A stretch of 64,000 bases of DNA from Myxococcales bacterium (GTDB taxonomy: Bacteria > Myxococcota > Polyangia > Nannocystales > Nannocystaceae), in the NCBI GenBank assembly GCA_016793465.1, contig JAEUJW010000066.1:1-64000 (forward strand). Direction: 5' to 3'. Position numbers and translations under genes: made by a program. Shown piece after piece: positions 33,796 to 43,190 of this stretch (its first letter is position 1; each line of letters starts with the position of its first letter). The notes under the pieces are model-generated. The model did no database searches, was not told the origin of the DNA, and saw nothing but the letters and a program-made list of their open reading frames with translations.

Positions 33796-36700
33796 TTGGA
33801 TGCGAAGAACGACATCGGCGGGCACGCGACGCTGCCGGGGGAGGTGCTGCCGACCGACCGCACCATCGCCGTCGACGGCACCATGCCGGGTTCGGCGGCG
33901 GCGCTGCCGGAGGGGCCGTTTCGCATCGGGCGCTTCACGGCGGTGCGGCAGCTCGGCTCGGGGGCGATGGGCGTGGTCTACATGGCCTACGACGAGCAGC
34001 TCGACCGCAAGGTGGCGATCAAGCTGCTGCAGGGCAGGCCGCAGGCCGGGCACGCCAGCCTCGGCCAGGCCAGGCTGCTGCGCGAGGCCCAGGCGATGGC
34101 CCACGTGTCGCACCCCAATGTGGCGGCGGTGTACGACGTGGGGCCGTTCGAGGACCAGGTGTTCGTCGCCATGGAGTTCGTCGAGGGCAAGACGCTCGCG
34201 GGCTGGTTGGCGGAGCGCGAGCGGCCGTGGCGCGAGGTGGTCGAGATGTTCGCGCAGGCGGGGCGCGGGCTGGCGGCGGCGCACGCGGCCGGGCTGGTGC
34301 ACCGAGATTTTAAACCGGAGAACGTGCTGGTCGGCGACGACGGGCGCGCGCGGGTGCTGGACTTCGGGCTGGCGCGGGCGCACCGCGAGGTGCAGACGCT
34401 GCCGCCGCTGACGGCGAGCGAGATCGGCGCGAGCAGCAGCTCGCTGAACCTGCGGCTGACGCAGGCGGACTCGCTGGTCGGGACGCCGGCCTACATGGCG
34501 CCGGAGCAGTACATGCGGGCGGCCCTCGACGCGCGCAGCGACCAATTCAGCTTCTGCGTGGCGCTGTGGGAGGGGCTGTACGGGGCGCGGCCGTTCGGCG
34601 GGCAGACGCTGCCGGAGATGATGGCGGCGGTGACCCGCGGGGCGCCGCAGGTGCCGCGGCAGCACCGACCGGTGCCGGCGTTCGTGCACGACGCGCTGTG
34701 CCGCGGGCTGGCGGTCGACCCGGAGCGGCGCTGGCCGGACATGCCGACGCTGCTGGCGGCGCTGGAGCGCGACCCGACGCGGCGACGGCGGCGGATCGCC
34801 TGGCGGATCGCCGGCGTCGCGGCGGTCGGGGCGGCGGCGCTGGCCGGGTGGCGGCTGCAGGAGCTGGCGACGCGCGCGTGCACCGGGGCGGCGGCGGAGC
34901 TCGTGGGGGTGTGGGACGACGAGCGGCGCGCGGCGGTGGCGACGGCGATCGCGGCGACCGACGTCGCCTACGCCGACGACGTGGCGACGCGGGTGCGCGC
35001 GGGCCTCGATGCATATGCAGCGGCGTGGGTCGGGGCGCACACGCAGGCGTGCGAGGCGACGGCGATCCGGCGCGAGCAGTCGCAGGAGCTGCTCGACCGG
35101 CGCATGACGTGCCTCGACGAGCGGCGCGCGGCGCTGCGGGCCCTCGTCGAGGTGCTGGCGCGGGCCGACCCGTCGGTGGTCGAGTCGGCGGTGCAGGCGG
35201 CGGGCGAGCTGCCGCGGCTCGAGCCGTGCGCCGACCGGGCCTACCTGCAGGCGCGCGTGCGCCTGCCGGAGGACCCGGACACGGCCCGGCGCGTGGCCGC
35301 GGCGCGCGAGCAGGTGACCGCGGCCCACGCGCTGTACCACGCCGGCAAGCTGGCGGAGGCGCGGGAGATCGCCGCGGACATCGAGGACCACGGCTACGCG
35401 CCGCTGCAGGCGGAGGCCGACCTGCTGCGCGGCGAGCTGCTGCTGGCGGCGAGCGAGCTGCAGCTGGCCGAGCTGCGGCTGCGCGAGGCCTACACGGCGG
35501 CCCGCGCGGCCGGGCACGACGAGGTGGCGGCCGCGGCGGCGACGCGGCTGATCGGGGTGAACGGCGGGCTGCAGGCCCACTTCGCGGTCGGCGCGGTGTG
35601 GCGCGAGGTGGCCGGGGCCGAGGTGACGCGCACGCGGCTGCCGCTGGCCGAGGCCGACCTGGCGCGAGAGACAGGCAACATGGCCTCACGCGAGGGCGAC
35701 TACCCGCGGGCGGAGGCCGAGCTGACGCGGGCGGTGCAGCTGCGCGAGCAGGTGGTGGGCGCGCAGCACAGCTCGCTCATCGGGCCGCTCGACGACCTCG
35801 GCAAGGCGCTCGAGCGGGCGGGCAAGTACGCGGAGGCGGAGCGGCACCTGCGCCGCGCGCTGGCGCTGGCCGAGGCCACGCTGGCGCCGGATCACCCGCT
35901 CGTGGCCGACGCGGCCGACAACCTCGGGGAGATCGCGCAGACGCAGGGGCGCTACGAGGAGGCGCTGGCGCATCACCTGCGCGGGCTGGAGATCCGCGAG
36001 CGGGTGTACGGGCGCGACAACCTGCGGGTCACCGACTCGCTGACCAACCTCGGGATCGTCGCGGAGAGCCTGGGCAGGACCAGCGAGAGCGAGGCGTACT
36101 TCCGCCGCACGCTGGCGCTGCACGAGAAGCTGCTCGGGCCCGACGCGCCGGTGACGGCGCTGACGCGGGCCAACGTCGGGGCCCTGCTGCACATCCACGG
36201 CAACGACGCCGAGTCCGAGCTGCTGCTGCGCCGGGCCCTGGCGGCGCAGGAGTCGGGGCTGCCGCCGGACCACCCCGAGCGGGTGTTCGTGCTGTCGAAC
36301 CTGGCGCTGACGATGCGGGCGCGCGGGCAGGTGCAGGAGGCGATCGACCTGCTGGTGCGGGCGCTGCACGTGACCGAGCGGTCGAGCGGGGCGGACCACG
36401 CCAACGCGGCGGGGATCCGCCAGAACCTGGGGTCGATGCTGGTCCAGCTCGGGCGCCAGGACGAGGCGCTGGCGGAGTTCGAACGGGCGCGGCAGATCCG
36501 CGAGAAGGCGCTCGGGCCCAAGCACCCCGACGTGGCGTTCGTGCGGGTCGACAGCGCGGAGATCCTCGTGCAGCAGGGCAAGTACGCCGAGGCGGAGCCG
36601 GTGCTGCGCGAGAGCATCAAGGACCTCGAGGCGGGGCTGGGGCTGGGGCACCCGGACCTCGCGCACCCGATCGTCGCGCTGGTGGATCTGCTGCTGGCGA

Positions 36701-36942
36701 CCCGGCGGGCCGACGAGGCGCTGCCGCTGGCCGAGCGCGCGCTCGCGCTGCGGCAGGCCGACGAGGCGGCGTCGCGCGAGCTGGCGGCGGCCCGCTTCGC
36801 GCTGGCGCAGGCGCTGCTGGCGACCGGCGGGGATCGTCCGCGGGCGACCCAGCTGGCGAGGGCGGCGCTGGTCGGGTTCTCGGCGGCGAGCCCGGAGCGG
36901 GCCAGCGTCGACCGCTGGCTGGCGAAGTACGAGCGGCGCTGA
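33796..36942 (+). CDS. membrane Ser/Thr protein kinase with TPR repeats
   Basis: 1048 residues. Hanks-type kinase domain at ~45-320: Gly loop LGSGAMGVVY (53-62), ATP Lys K76 (VAIKLL), catalytic loop H169-R-D171-FKPEN, D189-FG, and TPAYMAPEQ in the activation segment. One transmembrane helix near 335-355 (AGVAAVGAAALAGW) is followed by a Cys-containing region. A long series of TPR-like repeats at ~590-1000 follows, with recurring pairs such as YAEAERHLRRALALAE and HPLVADAADNLGEI. The helix places the kinase in the cytoplasm and the TPRs outside, typical of myxobacterial signalling kinases. The furthest upstream start is TTG 33796, and ATG 33883 is possible. Confidence 0.93.
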   Translation: MDAKNDIGGHATLPGEVLPTDRTIAVDGTMPGSAAALPEGPFRIGRFTAVRQLGSGAMGVVYMAYDEQLDRKVAIKLLQGRPQAGHASLGQARLLREAQAMAHVSHPNVAAVYDVGPFEDQVFVAMEFVEGKTLAGWLAERERPWREVVEMFAQAGRGLAAAHAAGLVHRDFKPENVLVGDDGRARVLDFGLARAHREVQTLPPLTASEIGASSSSLNLRLTQADSLVGTPAYMAPEQYMRAALDARSDQFSFCVALWEGLYGARPFGGQTLPEMMAAVTRGAPQVPRQHRPVPAFVHDALCRGLAVDPERRWPDMPTLLAALERDPTRRRRRIAWRIAGVAAVGAAALAGWRLQELATRACTGAAAELVGVWDDERRAAVATAIAATDVAYADDVATRVRAGLDAYAAAWVGAHTQACEATAIRREQSQELLDRRMTCLDERRAALRALVEVLARADPSVVESAVQAAGELPRLEPCADRAYLQARVRLPEDPDTARRVAAAREQVTAAHALYHAGKLAEAREIAADIEDHGYAPLQAEADLLRGELLLAASELQLAELRLREAYTAARAAGHDEVAAAAATRLIGVNGGLQAHFAVGAVWREVAGAEVTRTRLPLAEADLARETGNMASREGDYPRAEAELTRAVQLREQVVGAQHSSLIGPLDDLGKALERAGKYAEAERHLRRALALAEATLAPDHPLVADAADNLGEIAQTQGRYEEALAHHLRGLEIRERVYGRDNLRVTDSLTNLGIVAESLGRTSESEAYFRRTLALHEKLLGPDAPVTALTRANVGALLHIHGNDAESELLLRRALAAQESGLPPDHPERVFVLSNLALTMRARGQVQEAIDLLVRALHVTERSSGADHANAAGIRQNLGSMLVQLGRQDEALAEFERARQIREKALGPKHPDVAFVRVDSAEILVQQGKYAEAEPVLRESIKDLEAGLGLGHPDLAHPIVALVDLLLATRRADEALPLAERALALRQADEAASRELAAARFALAQALLATGGDRPRATQLARAALVGFSAASPERASVDRWLAKYERR

Positions 36943-36944
36943 AC

Positions 36945-36960
36945 CTGTCCCTCGGGACAG
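36945..36960. terminator. short hairpin between convergent genes
   Basis: CTGTCCC-TC-GGGACAG, a 7-bp stem 2 nt after the kinase stop. An AT-rich stretch (AATTATCAATAAT) follows before the convergent methyltransferase stop. A second 7-bp hairpin, ACCTGGC/GCCAGGT at 36982-37001, is within the methyltransferase 3' end. Confidence 0.45.
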
Positions 36961-36977
36961 AGAACAATTATCAATAA

Positions 36978-38054
36978 TCAAACCTGGCTGTTCGGCCAGG
37001 TCGCTTCGACGAGGTGGAAGCCGGGGACCTCGTGGACGGCGAGGCGGGCGCCGGCGCCGGCGAGGATCTGCGTGAGGCGGCCGGCGCGGTTGACCACGAA
37101 CCACGCCGGGGCGCCGGGGCGCAGCCAGGCGCGCAGCGGGGCGACGAGGCCGGTGAAGGTCTCGGGGTCGGCGTGGGTCGGCGGGTTGACGAGCGCGAGG
37201 TCGACGGCGCCGGGGCGCACGCCCGGGTGGCCGACGGGCAGGCCGTCGCTGGCGAGCGCGACGACGCGGCCGTCGCAGCCGAGGCGGCGGGCGTTCTCGG
37301 CGATCAGCGCGACCGCGAGGAGGTTGCTGTCGACCGCGAGCACGCGCGCGGCGGGCCAGCGGCGGGCGGCCCACAGCGCGAGCGGGCCGACGCCGGCGCC
37401 GAGGTCGACGACCTGGCGCGGCGGGCTGTCCGCGAGGACATGTGCGGCCTCGAGGTGCGCGAGCAGGGCGCGGGTGCCGTCGTCGAGGTGCTTGCGGCAG
37501 AACACGCCGGGGGCGGCGAGCAGCGGGGCCTCGCCGAGCAGCGGGTCGGCGACGGAGTAGCGGACGTCGAGGCGGGCGGCCGCGGCCGCGGCGTCGAAGC
37601 GATCTGTCTTTTCGGACATGTAGAGGAAGTAGCCGGCGTCGCGGCGCACGACGTCGACGGCGCCGCACAGCTCGGCCATGGCGCGGGCGAGCGAGGGGCC
37701 GCCCTTGGCCTTGCGGACGGCGCACAGCAGCCGACCGCCGGGGCGCAGGGCGAGGGCGCCGAGGGCCAGGCAGACCTCGCTGAAGTCCTTGCCGAGGTGG
37801 GCCCGCGGCCACACGACGGCGGCGGCGAAGCGGGGCTCGGGGCGCCAGTCGAGCGCGGCGGGGACGAGGCGCGCGCCGGCGGGTTCGGCCAGCTCGCGCA
37901 CGTCGAGCACGAGGCGGGTGGCGCCGGGGCGCAGGTCGGGGAGCGGTCCGGAGTGGACGAGGAGGAGGTCGCGCGGGTCGACGGAGCGGACGGCCGCGGC
38001 GAGCAGACCGACCCCGGGATCCTGGGCGCTGTTGGCGAGACCCTCGGCGGACAC
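36978..38054 (-). CDS. class I SAM methyltransferase, RsmC/RlmG-like
   Basis: 358 residues. The C-terminal Rossmann domain has the SAM loop VVDLGAGVGPLALWAA, an acidic ribose-binding Asp in VLAVDSN, and motif IV LVNPPTHAD, the NPP form used by N2-guanine rRNA methyltransferases (RsmC, RlmG: NPPFH). The N-terminal half is a diverged, non-catalytic Rossmann-like domain, as in RsmC (GGRLLCAVRKAKGG). It probably modifies 16S or 23S rRNA, but the exact base is unknown. GTG 38054 has TATGCC ending 6 nt upstream, a weak form of the local -10 pattern. Confidence 0.8.
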   Translation of the reverse strand: MSAEGLANSAQDPGVGLLAAAVRSVDPRDLLLVHSGPLPDLRPGATRLVLDVRELAEPAGARLVPAALDWRPEPRFAAAVVWPRAHLGKDFSEVCLALGALALRPGGRLLCAVRKAKGGPSLARAMAELCGAVDVVRRDAGYFLYMSEKTDRFDAAAAAARLDVRYSVADPLLGEAPLLAAPGVFCRKHLDDGTRALLAHLEAAHVLADSPPRQVVDLGAGVGPLALWAARRWPAARVLAVDSNLLAVALIAENARRLGCDGRVVALASDGLPVGHPGVRPGAVDLALVNPPTHADPETFTGLVAPLRAWLRPGAPAWFVVNRAGRLTQILAGAGARLAVHEVPGFHLVEATWPNSQV

Positions 38055-38431
38055 GGGCGGGGCATAACACACGGGCGGGGCGCGGGGGCCGGTCCGAGGC
38101 GCGCGCCGTGACCCGACGTCGGCTCCGCCGGGGCGGACCGGAGAATCGCAGCGCGGGCGACGGACGGGCGTTTCGCCGCCGGTGCAGCGCGCCGGATTCC
38201 GGTGGACCTGCGATCGTCGGCGTGTTAGTGGTCCTTGCGAGCGCTGCGTAGGACCCATGGCACCATCGCCGGGGGTCTGCGGCGGTTGGGTGGCACGGCG
38301 TCGATCGACGCTGTCGCTTCACGACCCCGGGTCGCCCACGGCTGTCGTCCGCTGTTTTTGCGGAGCCACTGCGACCCTCCCGTTGCCAGCCGTGCGTGCG
38401 GCCGCTCGAACCCCCTGCTGCAGGACATCGC
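38055..38431. other. divergent intergenic region
   Basis: 377 bp between the methyltransferase and SNF2 starts. No gene seen; frames here lack start context and codon bias. A perfect 14-bp palindrome GCGTCGATCGACGC lies at 38298-38311. GTTAGTGG near 38225 resembles other local -10 elements but lacks the final T. AGGA about 7 nt before GTG 38432 is the ribosome site of the helicase. Confidence 0.45.
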
Positions 38432-41400
38432 GTGCCCACCCTCGAAGCGTTCCTCCCTCTGTTCGAACCGGAGCTCCTCGGGAAACTTGCCAGCAAGAAG
38501 GCGTTCGCCGCCGGGCAGGAGCTGTACGACAACGGGCGCGCCGTCCATGACATCGTGTTCGCGGGCGACGCGCTGCGCGGCAAGGTCAAGGGCACGGGCC
38601 CGCTGCCGCACACGGCCACGCTGCGGCTGCTGGCAGATGGCACGCTCGAGGGGCAGTGCACGTGCCCGACCTTCACCGATGGCTGGGAGAAGATCTGCCA
38701 CCACGCCGTGGCCCTGGGCCTGACCGTACGCAAGCAGTACCAGAAGGGCGACGCCATCACCCTGACGCAGAACCCGTGGGTGCAGGACCTGACGGGCAGC
38801 AACCCGGCGAACCAGCAGCGCTACCAGATCGAGGGCCGCAAGGGCCACGCGGGGCAGTGGCACGTGATGGCGTTCAAGGGCGGCGGCACGCCGGTGGCCG
38901 GGCGCAAGCGCTACGAGGGCATGAGCCCGGCGGACCGCATCATCCAGCACTACTTGAATCAGGAGGTCGACGACGCCGAAGACGGCGGGCACGTGATCGA
39001 CGACGCCGCGCTCGCGGGCCTGCTGTACTTCGCTAGGGGCGGCAGCACGGTCTCGATCAAGGGCGTCGGCAAGCTGCAGTTCGGGCAGGAGGCGCTGGTC
39101 CTGAGGATCAAGGCCGAGCCGCGGGCCACCGACGCGAGCGTGGTGCTGCACGCGTTCCTCGAGCAGCGGTCGACCGGGCGCGCGATCGAGGTCAGCTCGG
39201 GGCGGGTGATCGTCGGGGCGCCGACGTGGTTCCTGCTGCCGGAGACGGCCGAGGTGTTCCTCGTCCCGGACACGCCGCCGTGGGTGCTCGAGGCGGTCGG
39301 CAAGCAGCCGCGCATCGTCATGGACGCGCGCGTGTCGGCCCAGCAGATGGACGCGCTGTCGGAGACGCTGCACGCGGTCGGCGTGCCGCAGCAGGACCTG
39401 TTCGCGCTGGCGTCGGACTCGCGGCCGATCGACCGGATCGTGGCCAGCGTCGAGGGCGACGCCGGCAAGATCAAAATCTCGCTGGCGGCCCGCTACGGCA
39501 ACGTCACGCTCGGCATCACCGGGCACGACCCGGAGTCGCCGCGGTACTCGATCAACCTGGGCGACCAGACGCTGACGTTCTACCGCGACCTCGCCAGCGA
39601 GGCGACGGCGCGCAAGACCCTGACCGACCTCGGGCTGCGCTGGGACGCCGCCGACGACGCGTTCGCGGCCAGCGGCGACGCGGCGGTCGAGTTCATGATC
39701 GTCGGCCTGCCGCTGTTGCCGGACACGTGGGAGCGGCGCGTGCCGCAGCTGCCGAAGATCCGCAGCAAGTCGCCGACGCCGAGGATCTCGGTGTCGAGCA
39801 AGGAGGCGAGCGTGCTCGACCTCAGCGCCGTGGTCGACGTCGACGGCAACGAGGACCTGATCTCGTTCCGCGACCTGCTGCGCTGGCTGCACGAGGGCCG
39901 GCGCTGGGTCACGCTGGCCGACGGCTCGGTGGCGCGGCTCGACCCGGCGATCTTGCAGCCGATCGCCGAGGCCGCGGGGGCGATCGAGTTCGACAAGTCG
40001 GGCAAGGCGGAGCTGTCGACGCTCGAGCTCGGCACGCTCGGCCGCCTGCTGGGGGCCGCGCCGACGGCCGAGGTCGCCAAGGAGGTCCGCAAGCTGATGG
40101 ACCACATGACCGGCGAGAAGGGGGCCAAGGCGCCGAAGAAGGCCAAGGCGCTGACGGCCAAGCTGCGCGAGTACCAGCGCTCGGGCTTCGCGTGGCTGTG
40201 GCACCTGCACGAGGCGCAGATGACCGGCATCCTGGCCGACGACATGGGCCTCGGCAAGACGGTGCAGGCGCTGGCGCTGCTGACCAAGGCCAAGGAGGAC
40301 GAGGGCGACGCGCCGACGCTGATCGTGTGCCCGACCTCGGTGCTGTCGGTGTGGAAGCAGGAGGTCAAGAAGTGGGCGCCGAGCCTGTCGCTGATGACGT
40401 GGCACGGGGCCGAGCGCTCCGAGAACCGGCGCCTATTAAAGAAGTCGGACGTCGTGGTGACGACGTACGCGATCCTCCGCCGCGACATCGAGGAGCTGAG
40501 CAAGCTGCGCTTCCGCTACGCGATCCTCGACGAGGCGCAGTACATCAAGAACTGGGCGACCTCGACGGCGAAGTCGGCCAAGATGCTGAAGGCGGACCAC
40601 CGCCTGGCGCTCTCGGGCACGCCGGTCGAGAACCACCTCGTCGACCTGTGGGCGATCTTCGACTTTTTGGCCCCGGGCTTCCTCGGCAAGCTGTCCGAGT
40701 TCCAGAAGAACTACGTGCGGCCGATCGAGGACGGCGACGTCAAGGTGCTCGAGGGCCTGCGCGCGAGGATCCGGCCGTTTGTGCTGCGCCGCAAGAAAGA
40801 GGACGTGGCCTCCGAGCTGCCGCCGAAGACCGAGCAGACGCTGTTCGTGCAGTTCAATAAGGCCCAGCTCGGGCTCTACAACCGCATCTTGAAGGCCGCG
40901 AAGGCGGAGATCCAGGGGCGCATCGAGGAGGTCGGGCTCGAGAAGTCGCAGATGACGATCCTCGCGGCGCTCACGCGGCTGCGCCAGGTCTGCTGCGACC
41001 CGCGGCTGCTCGGGCTGCCCGACGCCTCGGCGCTGCCGGCCTCGGCCAAGCTCGAGGCGTTCACCGAGCTGATCTCGGACTGCGTGGGCTCGGGGCGCAA
41101 GGTGCTGGTGTTCTCGCAGTTCGTCGAGATGCAGAAGCTGATCGGCGACGCGCTCACCGAGCTGAAGATCGACTTCCTGTGGCTGCACGGCGCGACCAAG
41201 AACCGCGAGGAGATGGTGGCGCAGTTCCAGTCGAAGTCGGGGCCGCCGGTGTTCCTCATCTCGCTGAAGGCCGGCGGCTCGGGCCTGACGCTGACCGAGG
41301 CCGACACCGTCATCCACTTCGACCCGTGGTGGAACCCGGCCGTCGAGGACCAGGCCACCGACCGCGCCCACCGCATCGGCCAGGACAAGCCGGTCATGGT

Positions 41401-41578
41401 CTACAGGCTGGTGTGCGAGGACACCGTCGAGCAGAAGATGGTCGAGCTCGGGGCCCGCAAGCGCGAGGTCGCCGAGTCGGCGCTGGGCCGCGACCAGACC
41501 GCAGGCAAGAAGCTGTCGATCGAGGACGTCGAGGCGCTGCTCGAGTCGCCGGCGACGCCCGCGTGGGAGCGCGAGTGA
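38432..41578 (+). CDS. SWIM zinc-finger SNF2-family helicase/ATPase
   Basis: 1048 residues. N-terminal SWIM finger C76-x-C78 ... C89-x-H91 (QCTCP ... KICHH) is a DNA or protein-binding module. A ~450-residue central region of unknown fold follows, then the SNF2 core: Walker A in ADDMGLGKT (~605-611), D700-E-A-Q703 box, SGTPVENHLVDLW (motif III), and in the second RecA lobe VLVFSQFVEMQ, ISLKAGGSGLTLTEA (motif V) and DQATDRAHRIGQ (motif VI). It remodels DNA-protein complexes; bacterial relatives include HepA/RapA-like and SWIM-SNF2 proteins, so a role in transcription or repair is likely. GTG 38432 has AGGA upstream. Its stop overlaps the next start. Confidence 0.93.
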   Translation: MPTLEAFLPLFEPELLGKLASKKAFAAGQELYDNGRAVHDIVFAGDALRGKVKGTGPLPHTATLRLLADGTLEGQCTCPTFTDGWEKICHHAVALGLTVRKQYQKGDAITLTQNPWVQDLTGSNPANQQRYQIEGRKGHAGQWHVMAFKGGGTPVAGRKRYEGMSPADRIIQHYLNQEVDDAEDGGHVIDDAALAGLLYFARGGSTVSIKGVGKLQFGQEALVLRIKAEPRATDASVVLHAFLEQRSTGRAIEVSSGRVIVGAPTWFLLPETAEVFLVPDTPPWVLEAVGKQPRIVMDARVSAQQMDALSETLHAVGVPQQDLFALASDSRPIDRIVASVEGDAGKIKISLAARYGNVTLGITGHDPESPRYSINLGDQTLTFYRDLASEATARKTLTDLGLRWDAADDAFAASGDAAVEFMIVGLPLLPDTWERRVPQLPKIRSKSPTPRISVSSKEASVLDLSAVVDVDGNEDLISFRDLLRWLHEGRRWVTLADGSVARLDPAILQPIAEAAGAIEFDKSGKAELSTLELGTLGRLLGAAPTAEVAKEVRKLMDHMTGEKGAKAPKKAKALTAKLREYQRSGFAWLWHLHEAQMTGILADDMGLGKTVQALALLTKAKEDEGDAPTLIVCPTSVLSVWKQEVKKWAPSLSLMTWHGAERSENRRLLKKSDVVVTTYAILRRDIEELSKLRFRYAILDEAQYIKNWATSTAKSAKMLKADHRLALSGTPVENHLVDLWAIFDFLAPGFLGKLSEFQKNYVRPIEDGDVKVLEGLRARIRPFVLRRKKEDVASELPPKTEQTLFVQFNKAQLGLYNRILKAAKAEIQGRIEEVGLEKSQMTILAALTRLRQVCCDPRLLGLPDASALPASAKLEAFTELISDCVGSGRKVLVFSQFVEMQKLIGDALTELKIDFLWLHGATKNREEMVAQFQSKSGPPVFLISLKAGGSGLTLTEADTVIHFDPWWNPAVEDQATDRAHRIGQDKPVMVYRLVCEDTVEQKMVELGARKREVAESALGRDQTAGKKLSIEDVEALLESPATPAWERE

Positions 41579-43092
41579 GCGAGGACCCCGACGTCGTCGT
41601 CATCGGCTCGGGCCCGAACGGGCTGGTGGCGGCGTGCGTGCTGGCGAAGGCGGGGCTGAAGGTGCTCGTGCTCGAGGCCAACCCGCGGCGGGCCGGCGGG
41701 GCGCTCGGCTCGGAGGACGACGTGACGCTGCCGGGCTTCGTGCACGACGTCGGCGCGGCGTTCTTCCCGTTCCCGCGGCGCAGCCCGGCGTTCCGGGCGC
41801 TGGCGCTCGAGAAGGAGCTGACGCTCCACAACATGCCGTTCGAGAGCTGCCACCCGGCGCCGGACGGCAGCGTGGCGTGCCTGTCGCGCGACCTCGAGGA
41901 GTCGGCGCGGCGCTTCGGCAGCCCGCGCGACGGCGAGGTGTTCGCCCGGCTGGCGCGCTGGCACGCGCGCGAGGAGGAGAACATCCTCGGGTTCCTGCTC
42001 GGGCCGCTGGGGACGGTGCTGCCGCTGCTGCGCCTGCTGCCGCTCTCGATCTTCCGGTTCGCGCGGATCATGCTGTCGAGCTGCGCGGGGCTGGGACGGC
42101 GCCTGTTCGAGAGCGAGGCGGCGCGGCGGGTGTTCCCCGCCCTCGCGCTGCACGTCGATTTGGGGCCGCGTGACGCGCTCGGAGCGTCGGTCGGCTACAT
42201 GCTCGGCATGACGGCGACGACCGCGGGCTACTGCATCCCCGAGGGCGGGGCCCAGGCGATCACGCAGGCGCTGATCCGCATCCTCGAGCGCCACGGCGGG
42301 GGCGTGCGCCTCGGCAGCCGGGTGTCGCGGGTGATCGTCGGCAAACAAGGAGCCGAGGGCGTGCGGATCGCGGACGGCACCGAGATCCGGGCGCGCAAGC
42401 TGGTCATGGCCGACACCGCGGCGGCCTCGCTGATGCTCGACCTGGTCGAGCGCCAGCACGTGCCGCGGCGGGTCGTTCGCTTCATGGAGCGCTACCCGCA
42501 GGGCTGGGGCACTTTTAAGGTCGACTGGGCGTTGGCGGCGCCGGTGCCGTGGGCTGTCCCCGAGGCCAGGCAGGCGGCGGTCGTGCACACCGGCGACAGC
42601 GTCGCCGACCTGCAGCGCTTCACGGATCAGGTGCGCGGCGGGTCGCTGCCCGACAACCCGTACCTGGTGATCGGCCAGCAGAGCCTGGCCGACCCGACGC
42701 GCGCGCCGGCCGGACAGCACACGCTGTGGGCCTACTCGCGCGTGCCGCCGCGGATGGCCGGCGGGTGGCAGGCCCACGCCGAGGCGTTCGCCGACCGCGT
42801 CGACGCGCGCATCGAGGGGCTGGCGCCGGGCTTTCGCGCGACCGTCCTGCGCCGACGCATCGTCACGCCCGAGGGGCTCGAGGCGATGGACGCCAACCTC
42901 GTGGGCGGCGACCTCGGCGGCGGCGCGAACTCCTGGAACCGCCAGCTGGTGTTCCGGCCGATGTTTCCCTACTTCCGCCACCGCATGCCGGTGCGCCGGC
43001 TGTATCTGTGCTCCAGCTACACGCACCCCGGCAGCGGCGTGCACGGGATGTGCGGGTACAACGCCGCGAGGATCGCGCTCGCGGATCTGTGA
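41575..43092 (+). CDS. FAD-dependent oxidoreductase, phytoene desaturase/PYROXD2-like
   Basis: 505 residues. N-terminal dinucleotide-binding motif VVIGSGPNGLVAACVLAKAG with the Glu of LVLEA and the GG doublet (RRAGGAL). A C-terminal FAD-binding block follows (LYLCSSYTHPGSGVHGMCGYNAARIAL), as in the CrtI/PYROXD2 amine-oxidase-like group. The substrate is unknown; carotenoid-type desaturation is only one option and no carotenoid genes are adjacent. GTG 41575 overlaps the helicase TGA (GTGA), an odd pairing for a redox enzyme. Confidence 0.85.
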   Translation: MSEDPDVVVIGSGPNGLVAACVLAKAGLKVLVLEANPRRAGGALGSEDDVTLPGFVHDVGAAFFPFPRRSPAFRALALEKELTLHNMPFESCHPAPDGSVACLSRDLEESARRFGSPRDGEVFARLARWHAREEENILGFLLGPLGTVLPLLRLLPLSIFRFARIMLSSCAGLGRRLFESEAARRVFPALALHVDLGPRDALGASVGYMLGMTATTAGYCIPEGGAQAITQALIRILERHGGGVRLGSRVSRVIVGKQGAEGVRIADGTEIRARKLVMADTAAASLMLDLVERQHVPRRVVRFMERYPQGWGTFKVDWALAAPVPWAVPEARQAAVVHTGDSVADLQRFTDQVRGGSLPDNPYLVIGQQSLADPTRAPAGQHTLWAYSRVPPRMAGGWQAHAEAFADRVDARIEGLAPGFRATVLRRRIVTPEGLEAMDANLVGGDLGGGANSWNRQLVFRPMFPYFRHRMPVRRLYLCSSYTHPGSGVHGMCGYNAARIALADL

Positions 43093-43177
43093 ACTCGTGC
43101 GGGGCGAGCGGCACGTCGCCGCGGTGACGCCGTCGCCGAGGACATGAGCCCGGGCGCCCTCGCGCGCGCGGCTCTGT

Positions 43178-43183
43178 TAGTGT
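43178..43183 (+). promoter_or_regulatory. -10 hexamer of 43191 lipoprotein promoter
   Basis: TGT-TAGTGT (extended -10) ends 7 nt before ATG 43191. It directly follows GGCTC, the right arm of a small GAGCC/GGCTC stem (43146-43174). The same stem-plus-TGTTAGT layout recurs before the next lipoprotein. Confidence 0.5.
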
Positions 43184-43190
43184 GGCCCGC

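Noticed and set aside
8324..43092. Biosynthetic gene cluster or defence island
   Set aside because: The helicase, FAD enzyme and kinase are single genes without synthases, nucleases or other partners that would support such a call.
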